The notes beneath the pieces were generated by a model that was not told the DNA's origin, searched no databases, and worked only from the letters and a program-made list of their open reading frames with translations. A stretch of DNA of 64,000 nt from Caulobacter ginsengisoli (GTDB taxonomy: Bacteria > Pseudomonadota > Alphaproteobacteria > Caulobacterales > Caulobacteraceae), in assembly GCF_030814835.1 (NCBI RefSeq), contig NZ_JAUSVS010000001.1, forward strand, positions 62,001 through 126,000, in the 5' to 3' direction. Shown one piece after another: positions 46,080 to 54,781 of this stretch. The position numbers were made by a program, and so were the translations under genes. The first letter of the stretch is position 1, and each line of letters opens with the position of its first letter.

Positions 46080-47135
46080 ATGATGCGCCGGCTAGGGATG
46101 GTCCCGGGGGGCAGGTTGAGCTTGGCGGAGACAGAGCGGGCGAATGACGCCGATCTGACGGTCGACGACGGCCGCCTGGCCGCGCGCATCGCCCAGATTC
46201 GTGGCGAGCAGCTGGAGCGGGTGCGCCGGCGCCTGGGCACGGCCATCCCCACCCACGTGGTCTCCGAGGAGACCCTGACCGCCATCGCCCACGATGTCCG
46301 CGAGGCCGAGCTGCTGCGGGTGCTGAACGATCCTGCCTATCCGGGCGTGGCCCGCACCCTGGCCGAGCTGGGCTCGGGCGGCGGGGGCGGGCTGATCGAC
46401 AAGGCGCTGCGGGATGTGACCCGGCTGGTGGGGGCGATGTGGGCCCTCTACCTGGACGCCACGCCGGGCGGCCTGACCCACAGCCGGCTGACGGCCCTGT
46501 GGGAGGCCAGCCATACCGGCGGCCGGACCCATGCCTACGCCCTGCTCGCCTGGCTGCAGTTCCTGGCCTACATCGAGCCGGCCGGCGAGGCCCCCGACGA
46601 TGGCCGGGCCAGGCTCTACCGGCCGACCGAGCGGATGCGCTCGGCCTTCCGCGCCTATTTCACCGCCCAGCTCCGCGCCATCGCCCCGCTGCGTCCCGAG
46701 GCCGCGCAGGTCGCCGACCGGATCGGCGATCCCCAGGTCTTCGCCCGCTTCGTGGCCCTGACCGGCGAGGGTCTGCTGGCGGCGACCCTGCTGCTGCGGC
46801 CCCAGCAGCCGCCGCCGTTCAACCTGATCTCCCGCCGCCGGTCGGGGCTGGTGATGCTCTGGACCCTGCTGCTGTCAGCGCCCCAGGCCGGGGTCTGGCC
46901 GCCGGCCGGCGCCTTCCCGGTCAGCGTCAATGACCTGGCCCGCCGCAGCGGCGTGTCGCGGATGCATCTGCAGCGGCTCCTGGACGACACGGTCCGGGCC
47001 GGCATGCTGGCGCGGGGCCAGGACGGGACGGTCCGGGTGCGCTCGGGCCTGCGGCGCGAGGTCAACAGCTTCCTGGCCTTGCTGGTCGTCTGCCTGGCCA
47101 ACACCGCGCGGGTCGCCGCGGCGGATCGGCCCTAG
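46080..47135 (+). CDS. HTH-containing protein of unknown function, divergent from the RTX gene
   Basis: The 351-residue product is mostly helical. The N-terminal half contains ERVRRRLGTAIPTHVVSEETLTAIAHDV. Near the C-terminus, at about residues 280-318, NDLARRSGVSRMHLQRLLDDTVRAGML looks like a winged helix-turn-helix, followed by a short beta-wing (QDGTVRV) and a hydrophobic helix (SFLALLVVCLANTARVAA). I do not recognise the family. It starts 100 bases from the giant RTX gene on the opposite strand, so it may regulate that gene. The start codon is uncertain; ATG 46080 and ATG 46098 are both possible. Confidence 0.65.
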   Translation: MMRRLGMVPGGRLSLAETERANDADLTVDDGRLAARIAQIRGEQLERVRRRLGTAIPTHVVSEETLTAIAHDVREAELLRVLNDPAYPGVARTLAELGSGGGGGLIDKALRDVTRLVGAMWALYLDATPGGLTHSRLTALWEASHTGGRTHAYALLAWLQFLAYIEPAGEAPDDGRARLYRPTERMRSAFRAYFTAQLRAIAPLRPEAAQVADRIGDPQVFARFVALTGEGLLAATLLLRPQQPPPFNLISRRRSGLVMLWTLLLSAPQAGVWPPAGAFPVSVNDLARRSGVSRMHLQRLLDDTVRAGMLARGQDGTVRVRSGLRREVNSFLALLVVCLANTARVAAADRP

Positions 47136-47137
47136 AA

Positions 47138-48010
47138 CTAGGTCCCCTGGTTGAGGCGATAGACCATCGCCGCCTGGGCCGGCTGCAGTTTGAGGGCCTC
47201 GTCCAGCAGGGCGATCTTGTATTTGCACAGCTTGGTCTGCAGCGCCGTCTGGCCATCCAGGTTGACCCGGCGCTTGGCCAGCAGGGCCAGCTGCGCCTGG
47301 TCGGCGGCCGGGAACTGCGACAGCGCCCTGGCGGCCACCCCCTTGCGGGCGTTGTCCTCGTCCCAGGCCCGGCCGCGGCTGGCCCAGGTGAACTCGTCGG
47401 CATGCGCCCCGGCCGCGTCCTTCTGCGGGTTGGTGGCGGTCTGCTGGAACAGGGTGGCGGCGACGGCGGCGTCGCGCTGCACCAGGGCGGAGGGCAACAC
47501 CTTGGCCGGATCGAAGTTCAGCCGGCCGCCGGCGAAATAGGCCAGGCAATAGCCCGGCGATTTGGCGCTCAGCGCCGTGGCTTCGTCGCGGGTCAGGGTC
47601 ATCAGCGCCACCAGCTCCTTGTCGCCGCCCAGCTTGACCTGGCGGGTCATCACGTCGCGGATGTGCAGGCGGATCAGATACTGCGCCCCCGCCGCCCCCG
47701 ACCGGTCCCCCGCCGCCGCCGCCAGGGCCCGCTGCATGTTGGTGTAGTCGGTGGGGTAGTAGCGCTTCAGGGCCGCCACGTCCGGCGAAGCATCCGCCGC
47801 CCTGGCCGCCGCCTCGAAGGCCAGGCGCGGCTGCATGTCATGCTGGTTCATCCACCAGCCGCCGGCCGCGCCGACGAGGCCGAACAGGGCGCCGAGCCCG
47901 ACCAGCCCCGCCTTGCCGCCTTTGAAGATGGTCGAAACGATAGCCCCGACGGCCACCCCAACCGCCGCCAGTCCCGCGATCAGCAGGATGGCCCAGGTCG
48001 CAGCACTCAT
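47138..48010 (-). CDS. membrane-anchored protein of unknown function, 290 aa
   Basis: The N-terminus has two hydrophobic segments rich in Gly and Ala (about 5-27 and 33-53). A soluble, Ala-rich helical domain follows, with conserved-looking CLAYFAGGRLNFDP and a C-terminal LCKYKIALLDEALKLQPAQAAMVYR. The two cysteines are far apart. No family is recognised. The TPR-like spacing in the C-terminal part is suggestive only. It is convergent with the HTH protein (three bases apart) and lies downstream of the LRR gene on the same strand, separated by 78 bases. Confidence 0.65.
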   Translation of the reverse strand: MSAATWAILLIAGLAAVGVAVGAIVSTIFKGGKAGLVGLGALFGLVGAAGGWWMNQHDMQPRLAFEAAARAADASPDVAALKRYYPTDYTNMQRALAAAAGDRSGAAGAQYLIRLHIRDVMTRQVKLGGDKELVALMTLTRDEATALSAKSPGYCLAYFAGGRLNFDPAKVLPSALVQRDAAVAATLFQQTATNPQKDAAGAHADEFTWASRGRAWDEDNARKGVAARALSQFPAADQAQLALLAKRRVNLDGQTALQTKLCKYKIALLDEALKLQPAQAAMVYRLNQGT

Positions 48011-48088
48011 TGTGAATTCCCCCGGTAGTCAAAAATTCAAGGGCAGAGTCGCGGGGAACGGGCGGGGTTGCAAGGGGAAAGGGGCACA

Positions 48089-49951
48089 CTACAATTCGGA
48101 TTTTTCCGAACCTTCATTTAGAAGTTTCTCCACGGCTTTAGCCTTGGCAAGGAGTACTTTGAAGGCCGGCGCGCTCAAGACTAACCCACCCAAAGGCCCT
48201 ACTAGCTTAACTGCCAAGACAGCCATACCAATTTGCACGGCGCCACCTATTGTATCTGCAACGGCCTTCCCAACTGACGGCGGCGTTTGCTTACGTATTT
48301 CTTTCCATGAATCCTCTGTTAGACCTGATATCTCATGGGTTGCCGCCTTTACCGTGACGGCCCCGAAGTTCCAAAGCGACAACAGTCGAAGACCTAGAAT
48401 TTCGGATCTCCGCCGTATCGCGGCTGCGCGAGCGTCTGTGCCGATAATAGGTAATACGATAGCGACCTTAAGGGCTTCGATCTCCTCCCGGCCGGCATGC
48501 AAAGCCTGGGTTGCTGAAGGATCTACTGCTGAAGAGCTACTTGCCAGCAATTCGGCTTGATCTAGAGCTTGTTCAACTGCCTCAGCATCAGCCGGGTCCA
48601 TAAAAGCCAAGGCCAAGCGATTGGCCTCGATTTCCGCGACGGAGGGATAGAGGGATGCGAAGTCCTCCAATGCGAGCGCCAGGCCATTTAGCAGTCCGCT
48701 TACGGTCCTATCAGCTTCGTAGTCAGAAGATCCATATGCAGCAGCGAGAGCTTGAAAGCGCCTTAGGCCTATCTGCAGAAACCCTATCGGTGTACTTTCT
48801 GCATCTACACCAATTTGATCAAGTAACCGCTGGATAGCTGATTCCAGTGCCGGGTCAGTTCGATTGCCTGACAAACTGGAAGCTATGGCATGGGCCTCTT
48901 CTCTTAAACCATTCAGCAGTTGCTGAGCGGCGATTGAGGTCGTTGTGCGGGGCGTGCCAAATGCTGGAGAAGCAGAAACTCGACCGGCCGCCAAATTGAA
49001 AATGAAGGGGCCTGGAACAGGCGCGCCCAATGTGGAGATGTCTTCTGATGGGTCCACAGAAGAGGGCTGCGCGTCTTCTGGCGGCCAATCCTCAGGCGGT
49101 TGGTAATCCGGGGGCCAATATTCGCCCATTCCCGAACGGCGACGGAGTAGATTTATAGCCAAGACCGTGCCATCGCGCCCGTCACGATTAGAATAGTCGG
49201 AAAGAGCTCGGTCTTTCGCGGGGCTTATTCTCAATGACTGCCTCGATTGATCTCTAGCATCTGAAAGTGACGTGAGATGTCTTATCGGCGCAAAATCTTC
49301 GACGCGTGTTCCTCGCAGCTCAAGAACTTGGAGGTTTTCCAAATCTTCAATCGGAGAAATATTTTCTACTGAAGTGTTTCTCAGGTATAAGTACTCAAGA
49401 TATTCAAGTTCCCGAACGAATTCAATATCGGAAACCTCTGTATCGTCCAAACTTATATAGATAAGATTATGTAGGCCCGAGAGGGGGGAGGCGTCGCGAA
49501 TCTTAGTACGGTCAGCACCAAATATGCTCAGCTCATTGAGTTCGGATAAGGAGGATATGTCAGAGACAGTCGTGTCGTCCATATCTAAGTAGGTCAAACC
49601 AGAAAGATGGCGTAAGGGCTTGATGTCAGATAGCGCCGTATTAGATATATTAAGATCGGCTAATTTCGCCAGCTTATAAATACTACTGATGTCCGATATG
49701 CTGGTGTTTGATAAATCTAACTTCGACAAATTCTCTAAACTAGATATTTTTTCAATAGTATCGACATTGGTATCGGATAAATTAAGCGACGTTAAATTGG
49801 AGAGGAGGGAGATTTCCTCTGGAATGGTTCGAATTGGAAGGCCCGACAGGTCGAGAGCGGTCCCTTCAGTATCCACCAAGTCGAAAATCCGCCGCCGAGC
49901 TTCGGAAAGGGCTTTGAGCGGACTGAGTCTCGTTAGGTTTTCGCGAGCCAT
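48089..49951 (-). CDS. leucine-rich-repeat protein of unknown function on low-GC DNA
   Basis: The 620-residue product has nine leucine-rich repeats of 22-23 residues (about 31-230), with the consensus LxxLxLSNTxIxDIxxLxxL of internalin/SDS22 type. A Pro/Trp-rich linker (WPPDYQPPEDWPPEDAQP) follows, then a helical Ala-rich region (about 330-540) and a hydrophobic segment near the C-terminus (about 565-610). There is no signal peptide. The DNA is far richer in A and T than its neighbours, with stretches near 40% GC and rare codons such as TTA and ATA, a sign of transfer. The ATG at 49951 has GGAGGG upstream; an in-frame GTG overlaps that site and is rejected. Confidence 0.8.
   Translation of the reverse strand: MARENLTRLSPLKALSEARRRIFDLVDTEGTALDLSGLPIRTIPEEISLLSNLTSLNLSDTNVDTIEKISSLENLSKLDLSNTSISDISSIYKLAKLADLNISNTALSDIKPLRHLSGLTYLDMDDTTVSDISSLSELNELSIFGADRTKIRDASPLSGLHNLIYISLDDTEVSDIEFVRELEYLEYLYLRNTSVENISPIEDLENLQVLELRGTRVEDFAPIRHLTSLSDARDQSRQSLRISPAKDRALSDYSNRDGRDGTVLAINLLRRRSGMGEYWPPDYQPPEDWPPEDAQPSSVDPSEDISTLGAPVPGPFIFNLAAGRVSASPAFGTPRTTTSIAAQQLLNGLREEAHAIASSLSGNRTDPALESAIQRLLDQIGVDAESTPIGFLQIGLRRFQALAAAYGSSDYEADRTVSGLLNGLALALEDFASLYPSVAEIEANRLALAFMDPADAEAVEQALDQAELLASSSSAVDPSATQALHAGREEIEALKVAIVLPIIGTDARAAAIRRRSEILGLRLLSLWNFGAVTVKAATHEISGLTEDSWKEIRKQTPPSVGKAVADTIGGAVQIGMAVLAVKLVGPLGGLVLSAPAFKVLLAKAKAVEKLLNEGSEKSEL
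49262..49861 (-). repeat. nine leucine-rich repeats within the low-GC gene
   Basis: Each unit is 22 or 23 codons and encodes a strand of the form LxxLDLSNTSISDI. Repeats 2-5 are the most alike and the last ones the most diverged. The DNA copies are not identical, so the array is not a recent tandem expansion. Such repeats form a curved scaffold that binds other proteins. Confidence 0.75.
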
Positions 49952-50009
49952 GCCACCCTCCACTGGGAAAGTGTAGGGCGATTATAGGTTGTGGCAAGCG
50001 CTACTTCGC

Positions 50010-51185
50010 CTACCGCACCAGCTCCCGCATCGCCTTGTCCAGCCCCTCGATGGTCAGCGGATACATCCGCTCGTTCATCAGCTGCTTCATCACCCCGATC
50101 GACTGGGTGTAGTCCCAGTGGCGCTCGGGGGTGGGGTTGAGCCAGACTGCGCTCTCGTAGATGTCCACGACGCGGTCCATCCAGATGGCGCCCGGTTCGT
50201 CGTTCCAGTGCTCCACCGAGCCGCCTGGATAGGTGATCTCGTAGGGGCTCATGGTGGCGTCGCCTACGAAGATGACTTTGTAATCGTGGGGGTATTTGTG
50301 CAGCACGTCCCAGGTGTTGAGCTTTTCGGTGTGCCGGCGGCGGTTGTCCTTCCAGACGCTCTCGTAGAGGCAGTTGTGGAAGTAGAAGAATTCCAGGTTC
50401 TTGAACTCGGTGCGGGCGGCGCTGAACAGCTCCTCGCAGAGCTTGATGTGGCTGTCCATCGAGCCGCCGATGTCGAAGAAGATCAGCACCTTGATCTTGT
50501 TGCGCCGCTCGGGGCGCATGACGATGTCGAGATAGCCCTTGCGGCTGGTGCCCTTGATGGTGCCGTCCAGGTCCAGCTCGTCCGGCGCGCCTTCGCGGGC
50601 GAACTTGCGCAGCCGGCGTAGGGCGACCTTGATGTTGCGGGTGCCCAGTTCGACGCTGTCGTCGAGGTTCTTGTATTCGCGCTTGTCCCAGACCTTGACC
50701 GCCTTGCCGTGCCGGCCCTTGTCCTGGCCGATGCGCACGCCCTCGGGGTTGTAGCCGTTGGCGCCGAAGGGGCTGGTGCCGCCGGTGCCGATCATCTTGG
50801 AGCCGCCCTCGTGGCGCTTCTTCTGCTCCTTGAGGCGCTCCTGCAGCATCTCCATCAGCTTTTCGAAGCCGCCCATGGCCTCGATCTGGGCCTTTTCCTC
50901 GTCGGTGAGGAACTTCTCGGTCAGGGCTTTCAACCACTCGGCCGGAATCTCGCTGGTGACGCCCTCGCCGACGGTTTCCAGGCCCTTGAACACGTGGCCG
51001 AAGACGCGGTCGAACTTGTCGAGGTTCTTCTCGTCCTTCACCAGGGTCGAGCGCGACAGGTAGTAGAAGTCCTCGACCTTGCGATCGATGACGTCCTTGT
51101 CCAGGGCCTCCATCAGGACCAGGTATTCCTTCAGCGTCACCGGCAGCTTGGCCTGACGCAGTTCGGAAAAGAAGCGCATGAACAT
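50010..51185 (-). CDS. VWA-domain protein of the CoxE/MoxR-associated type
   Basis: The 391-residue cytoplasmic protein has a charged helical N-terminal part with KLPVTLKEYLVLMEAL and YYLSRSTLVKDEKNLDKFDRVF, then a C-terminal von Willebrand A domain. Its MIDAS motif is DIGGS (Asp238, Gly240, Ser242), with a second metal-site segment FVGDATMSPYE. Such proteins act with MoxR-type AAA+ ATPases in metal insertion or complex assembly. The partner ATPase is not next to it in this window. Start codons ATG 51185 and 51179 are both possible. Confidence 0.9.
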   Translation of the reverse strand: MFMRFFSELRQAKLPVTLKEYLVLMEALDKDVIDRKVEDFYYLSRSTLVKDEKNLDKFDRVFGHVFKGLETVGEGVTSEIPAEWLKALTEKFLTDEEKAQIEAMGGFEKLMEMLQERLKEQKKRHEGGSKMIGTGGTSPFGANGYNPEGVRIGQDKGRHGKAVKVWDKREYKNLDDSVELGTRNIKVALRRLRKFAREGAPDELDLDGTIKGTSRKGYLDIVMRPERRNKIKVLIFFDIGGSMDSHIKLCEELFSAARTEFKNLEFFYFHNCLYESVWKDNRRRHTEKLNTWDVLHKYPHDYKVIFVGDATMSPYEITYPGGSVEHWNDEPGAIWMDRVVDIYESAVWLNPTPERHWDYTQSIGVMKQLMNERMYPLTIEGLDKAMRELVR

Positions 51186-51276
51186 GGGCGGGCAGCCTTA
51201 GGCTTCGAACGATCGTTTGAAGTCGAAGGATGGCGGCTGGGCGCCCGGTTGTCCAGCGTCCGAGCAGCCCCTGCGC

Positions 51277-51936
51277 CTATCGGGCGTCGAACTTCCTCAT
51301 CTCCAGCAGCCCCAGCTCCATCCAGGCTCCGGCCAGTATGGCCAACGTCTTGACGGTCTCGTCCGGACTGATGAACTCCTGCACATAGGTCCAGTCTCCG
51401 ATGACAAAGACCCCGACGCTGACGGTTACCGTCTTGCCTGCCCGGCGGCCGGTGAAGAAGGCGAAGGCGACCGGCGTTCCCGAGACCGGTTCGCGAGCCG
51501 AGCGCGGCGGGCCGCCTTCCGTCTTCAGGTCCTCGATCTGGGTTCTCAAGGCCTGCACTGCCGCTTGCATGGCCTCGTCTATGTCGAGCGGTCGGGCGGA
51601 TTTGTAGGCGCGTGAGAAGTCCGCACCAAAGCTCGCGCCGGCGCAGGTGACATCGTCCGCCGGCGCATCGGCCCTTCCCAAGGTGATGCTGAAATCCTTG
51701 GAATCGTCATCGACGATGCAGATCATGCCACTGCCCTTGTGGCGCAGCATCGGGCGGTCGTCATAGGAGACGTTCTCGAAGTAGCCGCCTACGCCCAGCC
51801 GCGAAATCGTGGCGTCGGCAACAGCCCGGGCGGCGGCGTTTTCCCGCGCGTCGGCGTCGGACGGCCCCGCCGCCATGGCCGGCCCGCAGAGGAGCAAGGC
51901 GGCGGCGGCTGCCGCCAGGGACCGAAGAAAACGCAT
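51277..51936 (-). CDS. exported protein, RHKxSGMxC family member 1 of 4
   Basis: The 219-residue product has a signal peptide ending near AMA-A (residue 22). A helical segment follows, then YFENVSYDD, LRHKGSGMICIV and DDVTCAG, and a C-terminal VIGDWTYVQEFISPDE. The same ordered blocks occur in the next three genes upstream on this strand. The two conserved cysteines may form a disulfide in the periplasm. No known family is recognised. The signal sequence is almost the same as that of member 3 (MRxLRSLAA), pointing to recent duplication. Confidence 0.8.
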   Translation of the reverse strand: MRFLRSLAAAAAALLLCGPAMAAGPSDADARENAAARAVADATISRLGVGGYFENVSYDDRPMLRHKGSGMICIVDDDSKDFSITLGRADAPADDVTCAGASFGADFSRAYKSARPLDIDEAMQAAVQALRTQIEDLKTEGGPPRSAREPVSGTPVAFAFFTGRRAGKTVTVSVGVFVIGDWTYVQEFISPDETVKTLAILAGAWMELGLLEMRKFDAR

Positions 51937-51970
51937 GCAAAACCCCCTGGCGCCGAAACGCGTCAGCGCT

Positions 51971-52681
51971 TCAGAGTTGCTTGCCGTCGACCGAGATCAA
52001 CAGCATCACCAGCTGCAGTTCGGCCATGATCTCGGCCGCCATGGCGCGCTCTTCGGGGGCGGTGACCCGTTGGGCGAAGACCCAGTCGCCGATCACCACG
52101 GCGGAGGTGCGGGTATAGACCTTCTGGCCATTGAGGACGGCGGTGAAGCGGGCGGTGGTTACCTTGGGCAGATCGCCGGTGTCCTCCCGCATCAGCGAGA
52201 CGCCCGGCCCCTCATAGGGTTTCATCCTTTTGAAGTTCTGCTTCATCGCCTGGATCGAACTGGCGACGATCTGCTCGGCGGTCGGCCTTTGCGGATAGCG
52301 GGTGGCGTAGAGGCTGCGGGTGATCTCGACGATGTTGTCGGAGCAGCCGACATCATCGCCGCGCGGCAGGCCGTCGAAAATCTTGACGTCCTCGGCGTTG
52401 GTGTCCGCCCCGACCCAGCAACTCATGCCGCTGGCCTTGTGGCGGATGGTCGGGATGGCGTCGTCGGTGGCGTTCTCGAAGAGGTCGCTGATATTCAGCC
52501 GGCCGATCACCGCCTCGGCGATGGCCCGGGCCTTGGCGACCTCTTCCGGCGAGGGCGGCGCGGGGGCGACCGGAACCGCAGGCGCCGCAGCCGCAGGCGG
52601 CGCCTCAGGTGTTTGGGCCAGGGCCGAACCGGCGAAAAAGACGGCGGCCGTGGCGGCCGCCAGGGTCTTGCGAATGGTCAT
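51971..52681 (-). CDS. exported protein, RHKxSGMxC family member 2 of 4
   Basis: The 236-residue product has a signal peptide (cleavage near ALA-Q, about residue 22) and an Ala/Pro-rich linker (residues 24-45). The family blocks follow: LFENATDDA, IRHKASGMSCWV, DDVGCSD and VIGDWVFAQRVTAPEE. The start at ATG 52681 has GGGGGGA upstream and places the signal peptide at the N-terminus; a longer frame adds 12 residues without support. It is separated from member 1 by 34 bases and from member 3 by 74. Confidence 0.8.
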   Translation of the reverse strand: MTIRKTLAAATAAVFFAGSALAQTPEAPPAAAAPAVPVAPAPPSPEEVAKARAIAEAVIGRLNISDLFENATDDAIPTIRHKASGMSCWVGADTNAEDVKIFDGLPRGDDVGCSDNIVEITRSLYATRYPQRPTAEQIVASSIQAMKQNFKRMKPYEGPGVSLMREDTGDLPKVTTARFTAVLNGQKVYTRTSAVVIGDWVFAQRVTAPEERAMAAEIMAELQLVMLLISVDGKQL

Positions 52682-52755
52682 GCCGGTCCCCCCGGTTGCG
52701 ATACCTGGGTGCAGCATCCGCCAGGTAGTGGGCGGCGTCCAGCCCGAACCCGGCG

Positions 52756-53424
52756 CTACTTCGCCTCCGGCTTCATCAGTTCGGCCACCTGTAGCACCAT
52801 CTCGATCTCGCCCAGCAGATCGGCCGCCGTCGCCATGTCGTCCGGTGCGACGATCTTCTGCACATAGACCCAGTCGCCGATCACCATGGCCGAGAGGCGC
52901 ACGAAGACCGGCTTGCCCTTCTGGATGCCGGTGAGCCGCAGCGTGCCGATCTGCAGCTTCTTGGTCAGATCGCTCATCGCCGAGATGCTGGGACCCTTGT
53001 AGAGTTGGACCCTCTCGACATCGCCGCTCAGGCCCTCGATGGCCGTGGCGAGCGCCTGCTTGACGGTGGGTGTCTTGGCGTAGCGGACGGCCCGCAGGGT
53101 GGTCTGGCCGATGGCGGCGAAACTGCAGGAAACATCATCGCCGGCGGGCTGGCTGGGCGCCACGACGATCAAGAAGCTGGCCGGATCGTCGCCGACGTCG
53201 CAGGTCAGGCCGCTGGCCTTGTGCCGCACCCGCGCCAGCTCGCCATCGGAGGCGTTTTCGAACTGGTCGCCCAGCCCCAGGCGCGTGATGGCGGCGTCGG
53301 CCGCGGCCCTGGCCTCGGCCACCTTCTGAGGGTCGGGCGGCGGCGGCGGAGCGTCGGCGGCCAGGGCCGGGCCGTACAGCAGCGCGACCGCCGCCATGGC
53401 TGCGAGAGACCGAAGAACGCGCAT
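52756..53424 (-). CDS. exported protein, RHKxSGMxC family member 3 of 4
   Basis: The 222-residue product has a signal peptide (cleavage near ALA-A, about residue 22) and a short Pro run. The family blocks are QFENASDGE, VRHKASGLTCDV, DDVSCSF and VIGDWVYVQKIVAPDD. It is the closest relative of member 2 in the C-terminal block and of member 1 in the signal peptide. The start at ATG 53424 has GGGGGAG upstream. An upstream in-frame start would add 19 residues before the signal peptide and is rejected. Confidence 0.8.
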   Translation of the reverse strand: MRVLRSLAAMAAVALLYGPALAADAPPPPPDPQKVAEARAAADAAITRLGLGDQFENASDGELARVRHKASGLTCDVGDDPASFLIVVAPSQPAGDDVSCSFAAIGQTTLRAVRYAKTPTVKQALATAIEGLSGDVERVQLYKGPSISAMSDLTKKLQIGTLRLTGIQKGKPVFVRLSAMVIGDWVYVQKIVAPDDMATAADLLGEIEMVLQVAELMKPEAK

Positions 53425-53494
53425 GAAAGCTCCCCCAAATACTGAAACGCGAGGTTGGGCGATCGGGCCGCCGCCGTCCACCCCTCAGGGCGCA

Positions 53495-54181
53495 TCAGCC
53501 GCCGGTGGTCCAGGTCTTGTCGCCATCGATGGCCAGGGCCAGGGCGCCGATGATGGCGTCCAGCCAGACAACGTCGCTGACGATTTCGGTCGTCTGCACC
53601 TGGTCGCCTGGCCCGGTGGCGTCCAGGGTCAGCACCCAGCGGCCGTCGATGATGATCATGCCGGCGCGATGCAAATCGCCGTCCTTGCGGCTCCAGCGGT
53701 TGAAGCTGCGCTTGAGAATGGCCCGCTGCTTGGCGTCCATCATGGTCCGGGTCAGGTCCGGCTGCAGCATGAAGCCCGGATAGGCCGCGATGTCGGCCGC
53801 GGTGAAGGCCTTGTAGGCGTCCTTGACCTCGCCCTCGAGGCGGCGGGCGGAGACCGTGACCGTCACCTTGTAGCGCGCGTCATAGCTGCGGCAGGTGGCG
53901 ACCTCGCCGGCCGTCCCGGCGGCGTCCAGCACGATGCTGTTGGTCTGGGTCTTCACGAACCGGCAGCCCATGCCGCTGGCCCTGTGCCGGGGCATCAGGG
54001 TCCGGTCATCGGCCGTCTCGTTGACGAAAAACCCCTGACCGCCGGCCTGGGCGATCAGCCGGTCGGTCTCGGCCCTGGCCGCCGCGATGGCCTCGGGCGA
54101 GGCCTTGGGCTCTTCGGCCAGGGCCGAGGCGGCGCTGGTCAGCAGGGCCAGTCCGACCGCCAGGCAAGCAGCAACTCTCAC
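53495..54181 (-). CDS. exported protein, RHKxSGMxC family member 4 of 4 (divergent)
   Basis: The 228-residue product has a signal peptide (cleavage near ALA-E, about residue 22), then FFVNETADD, PRHRASGMGCRF and a second cysteine in EVATCRS. The C-terminal block is IIIDGRWVLTLDATGPGD in place of VIGDWVYVQ. It is the most diverged of the four but keeps order, length and both cysteines. The start is a GTG with AGGGGGCCC just upstream. It is the first gene of the array in the direction of transcription. Confidence 0.75.
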   Translation of the reverse strand: MRVAACLAVGLALLTSAASALAEEPKASPEAIAAARAETDRLIAQAGGQGFFVNETADDRTLMPRHRASGMGCRFVKTQTNSIVLDAAGTAGEVATCRSYDARYKVTVTVSARRLEGEVKDAYKAFTAADIAAYPGFMLQPDLTRTMMDAKQRAILKRSFNRWSRKDGDLHRAGMIIIDGRWVLTLDATGPGDQVQTTEIVSDVVWLDAIIGALALAIDGDKTWTTGG

Positions 54182-54240
54182 GAGGGCCCCCTATGGCAAG
54201 GAGGGGCAAGGTTGAGCGATCTTCCAGGAGCCGTCCAGTC

Positions 54241-54756
54241 TCAACCCCGCCGCAGGATGAACTCCTGGTCCCGGATCCGCCCGACGGGAAACTCGTATTC
54301 GCCAACCTTCTCAAAGCCATAGCGCTGATAGAGCCGCTGAGCCCCCAGGTTCTGCGACCACACCCCGATCCACAGCCGCCGGGGGCCGTCCTTCTCCAGC
54401 CAGGCCAGCACCTCGCGCATCAGCCGCGAGCCGGTCCCGTCGCCCTGCAGCTTCCTGAGGACGTAGATGCGTTTCAGCTCACCGCAGTCCGGCGTCACCT
54501 CGGGGTGGGGCAGGTCGCAGGGACCGGCCAGGGCGTGGCCGACCACCTCGCCGTCCCGCTCGACGATCCACAGGGCCTTGCGGGGATCGGTCAGGTCGCG
54601 GCGGGTCTTGTCCAGGGCGTAGGCGTCGTCGAGGAAGGCCGCCAGGTCTTCGGGCGGATAGAGGTGGGCGAAGGTTTCCTTGAAGGTTTCCGCGCCGATG
54701 GCGGCGAGGGCCTCGGCGTCGGCGGGGGTGGCTCTGCGGATCACAGGTGCGGTCAT
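54241..54756 (-). CDS. GNAT-family N-acetyltransferase
   Basis: The 171-residue product has the GNAT core: an N-terminal IRRATPADAEALAAIGAETF, the acetyl-CoA-binding loop region LKRIYVLRKLQGDGTGSRLMREVLAWLEK (about 95-122), and a C-terminal RLYQRYGFEKVGEYEF. The substrate is unknown; relatives include spermidine- and protein-acetylating enzymes. It diverges from the deacetylase-like gene with only 25 bases between start codons. That leaves little room for two separate promoters and suggests shared control. Confidence 0.88.
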   Translation of the reverse strand: MTAPVIRRATPADAEALAAIGAETFKETFAHLYPPEDLAAFLDDAYALDKTRRDLTDPRKALWIVERDGEVVGHALAGPCDLPHPEVTPDCGELKRIYVLRKLQGDGTGSRLMREVLAWLEKDGPRRLWIGVWSQNLGAQRLYQRYGFEKVGEYEFPVGRIRDQEFILRRG

Positions 54757-54781
54757 CGTTTCATGCGGCTAGAGTTGGGTC

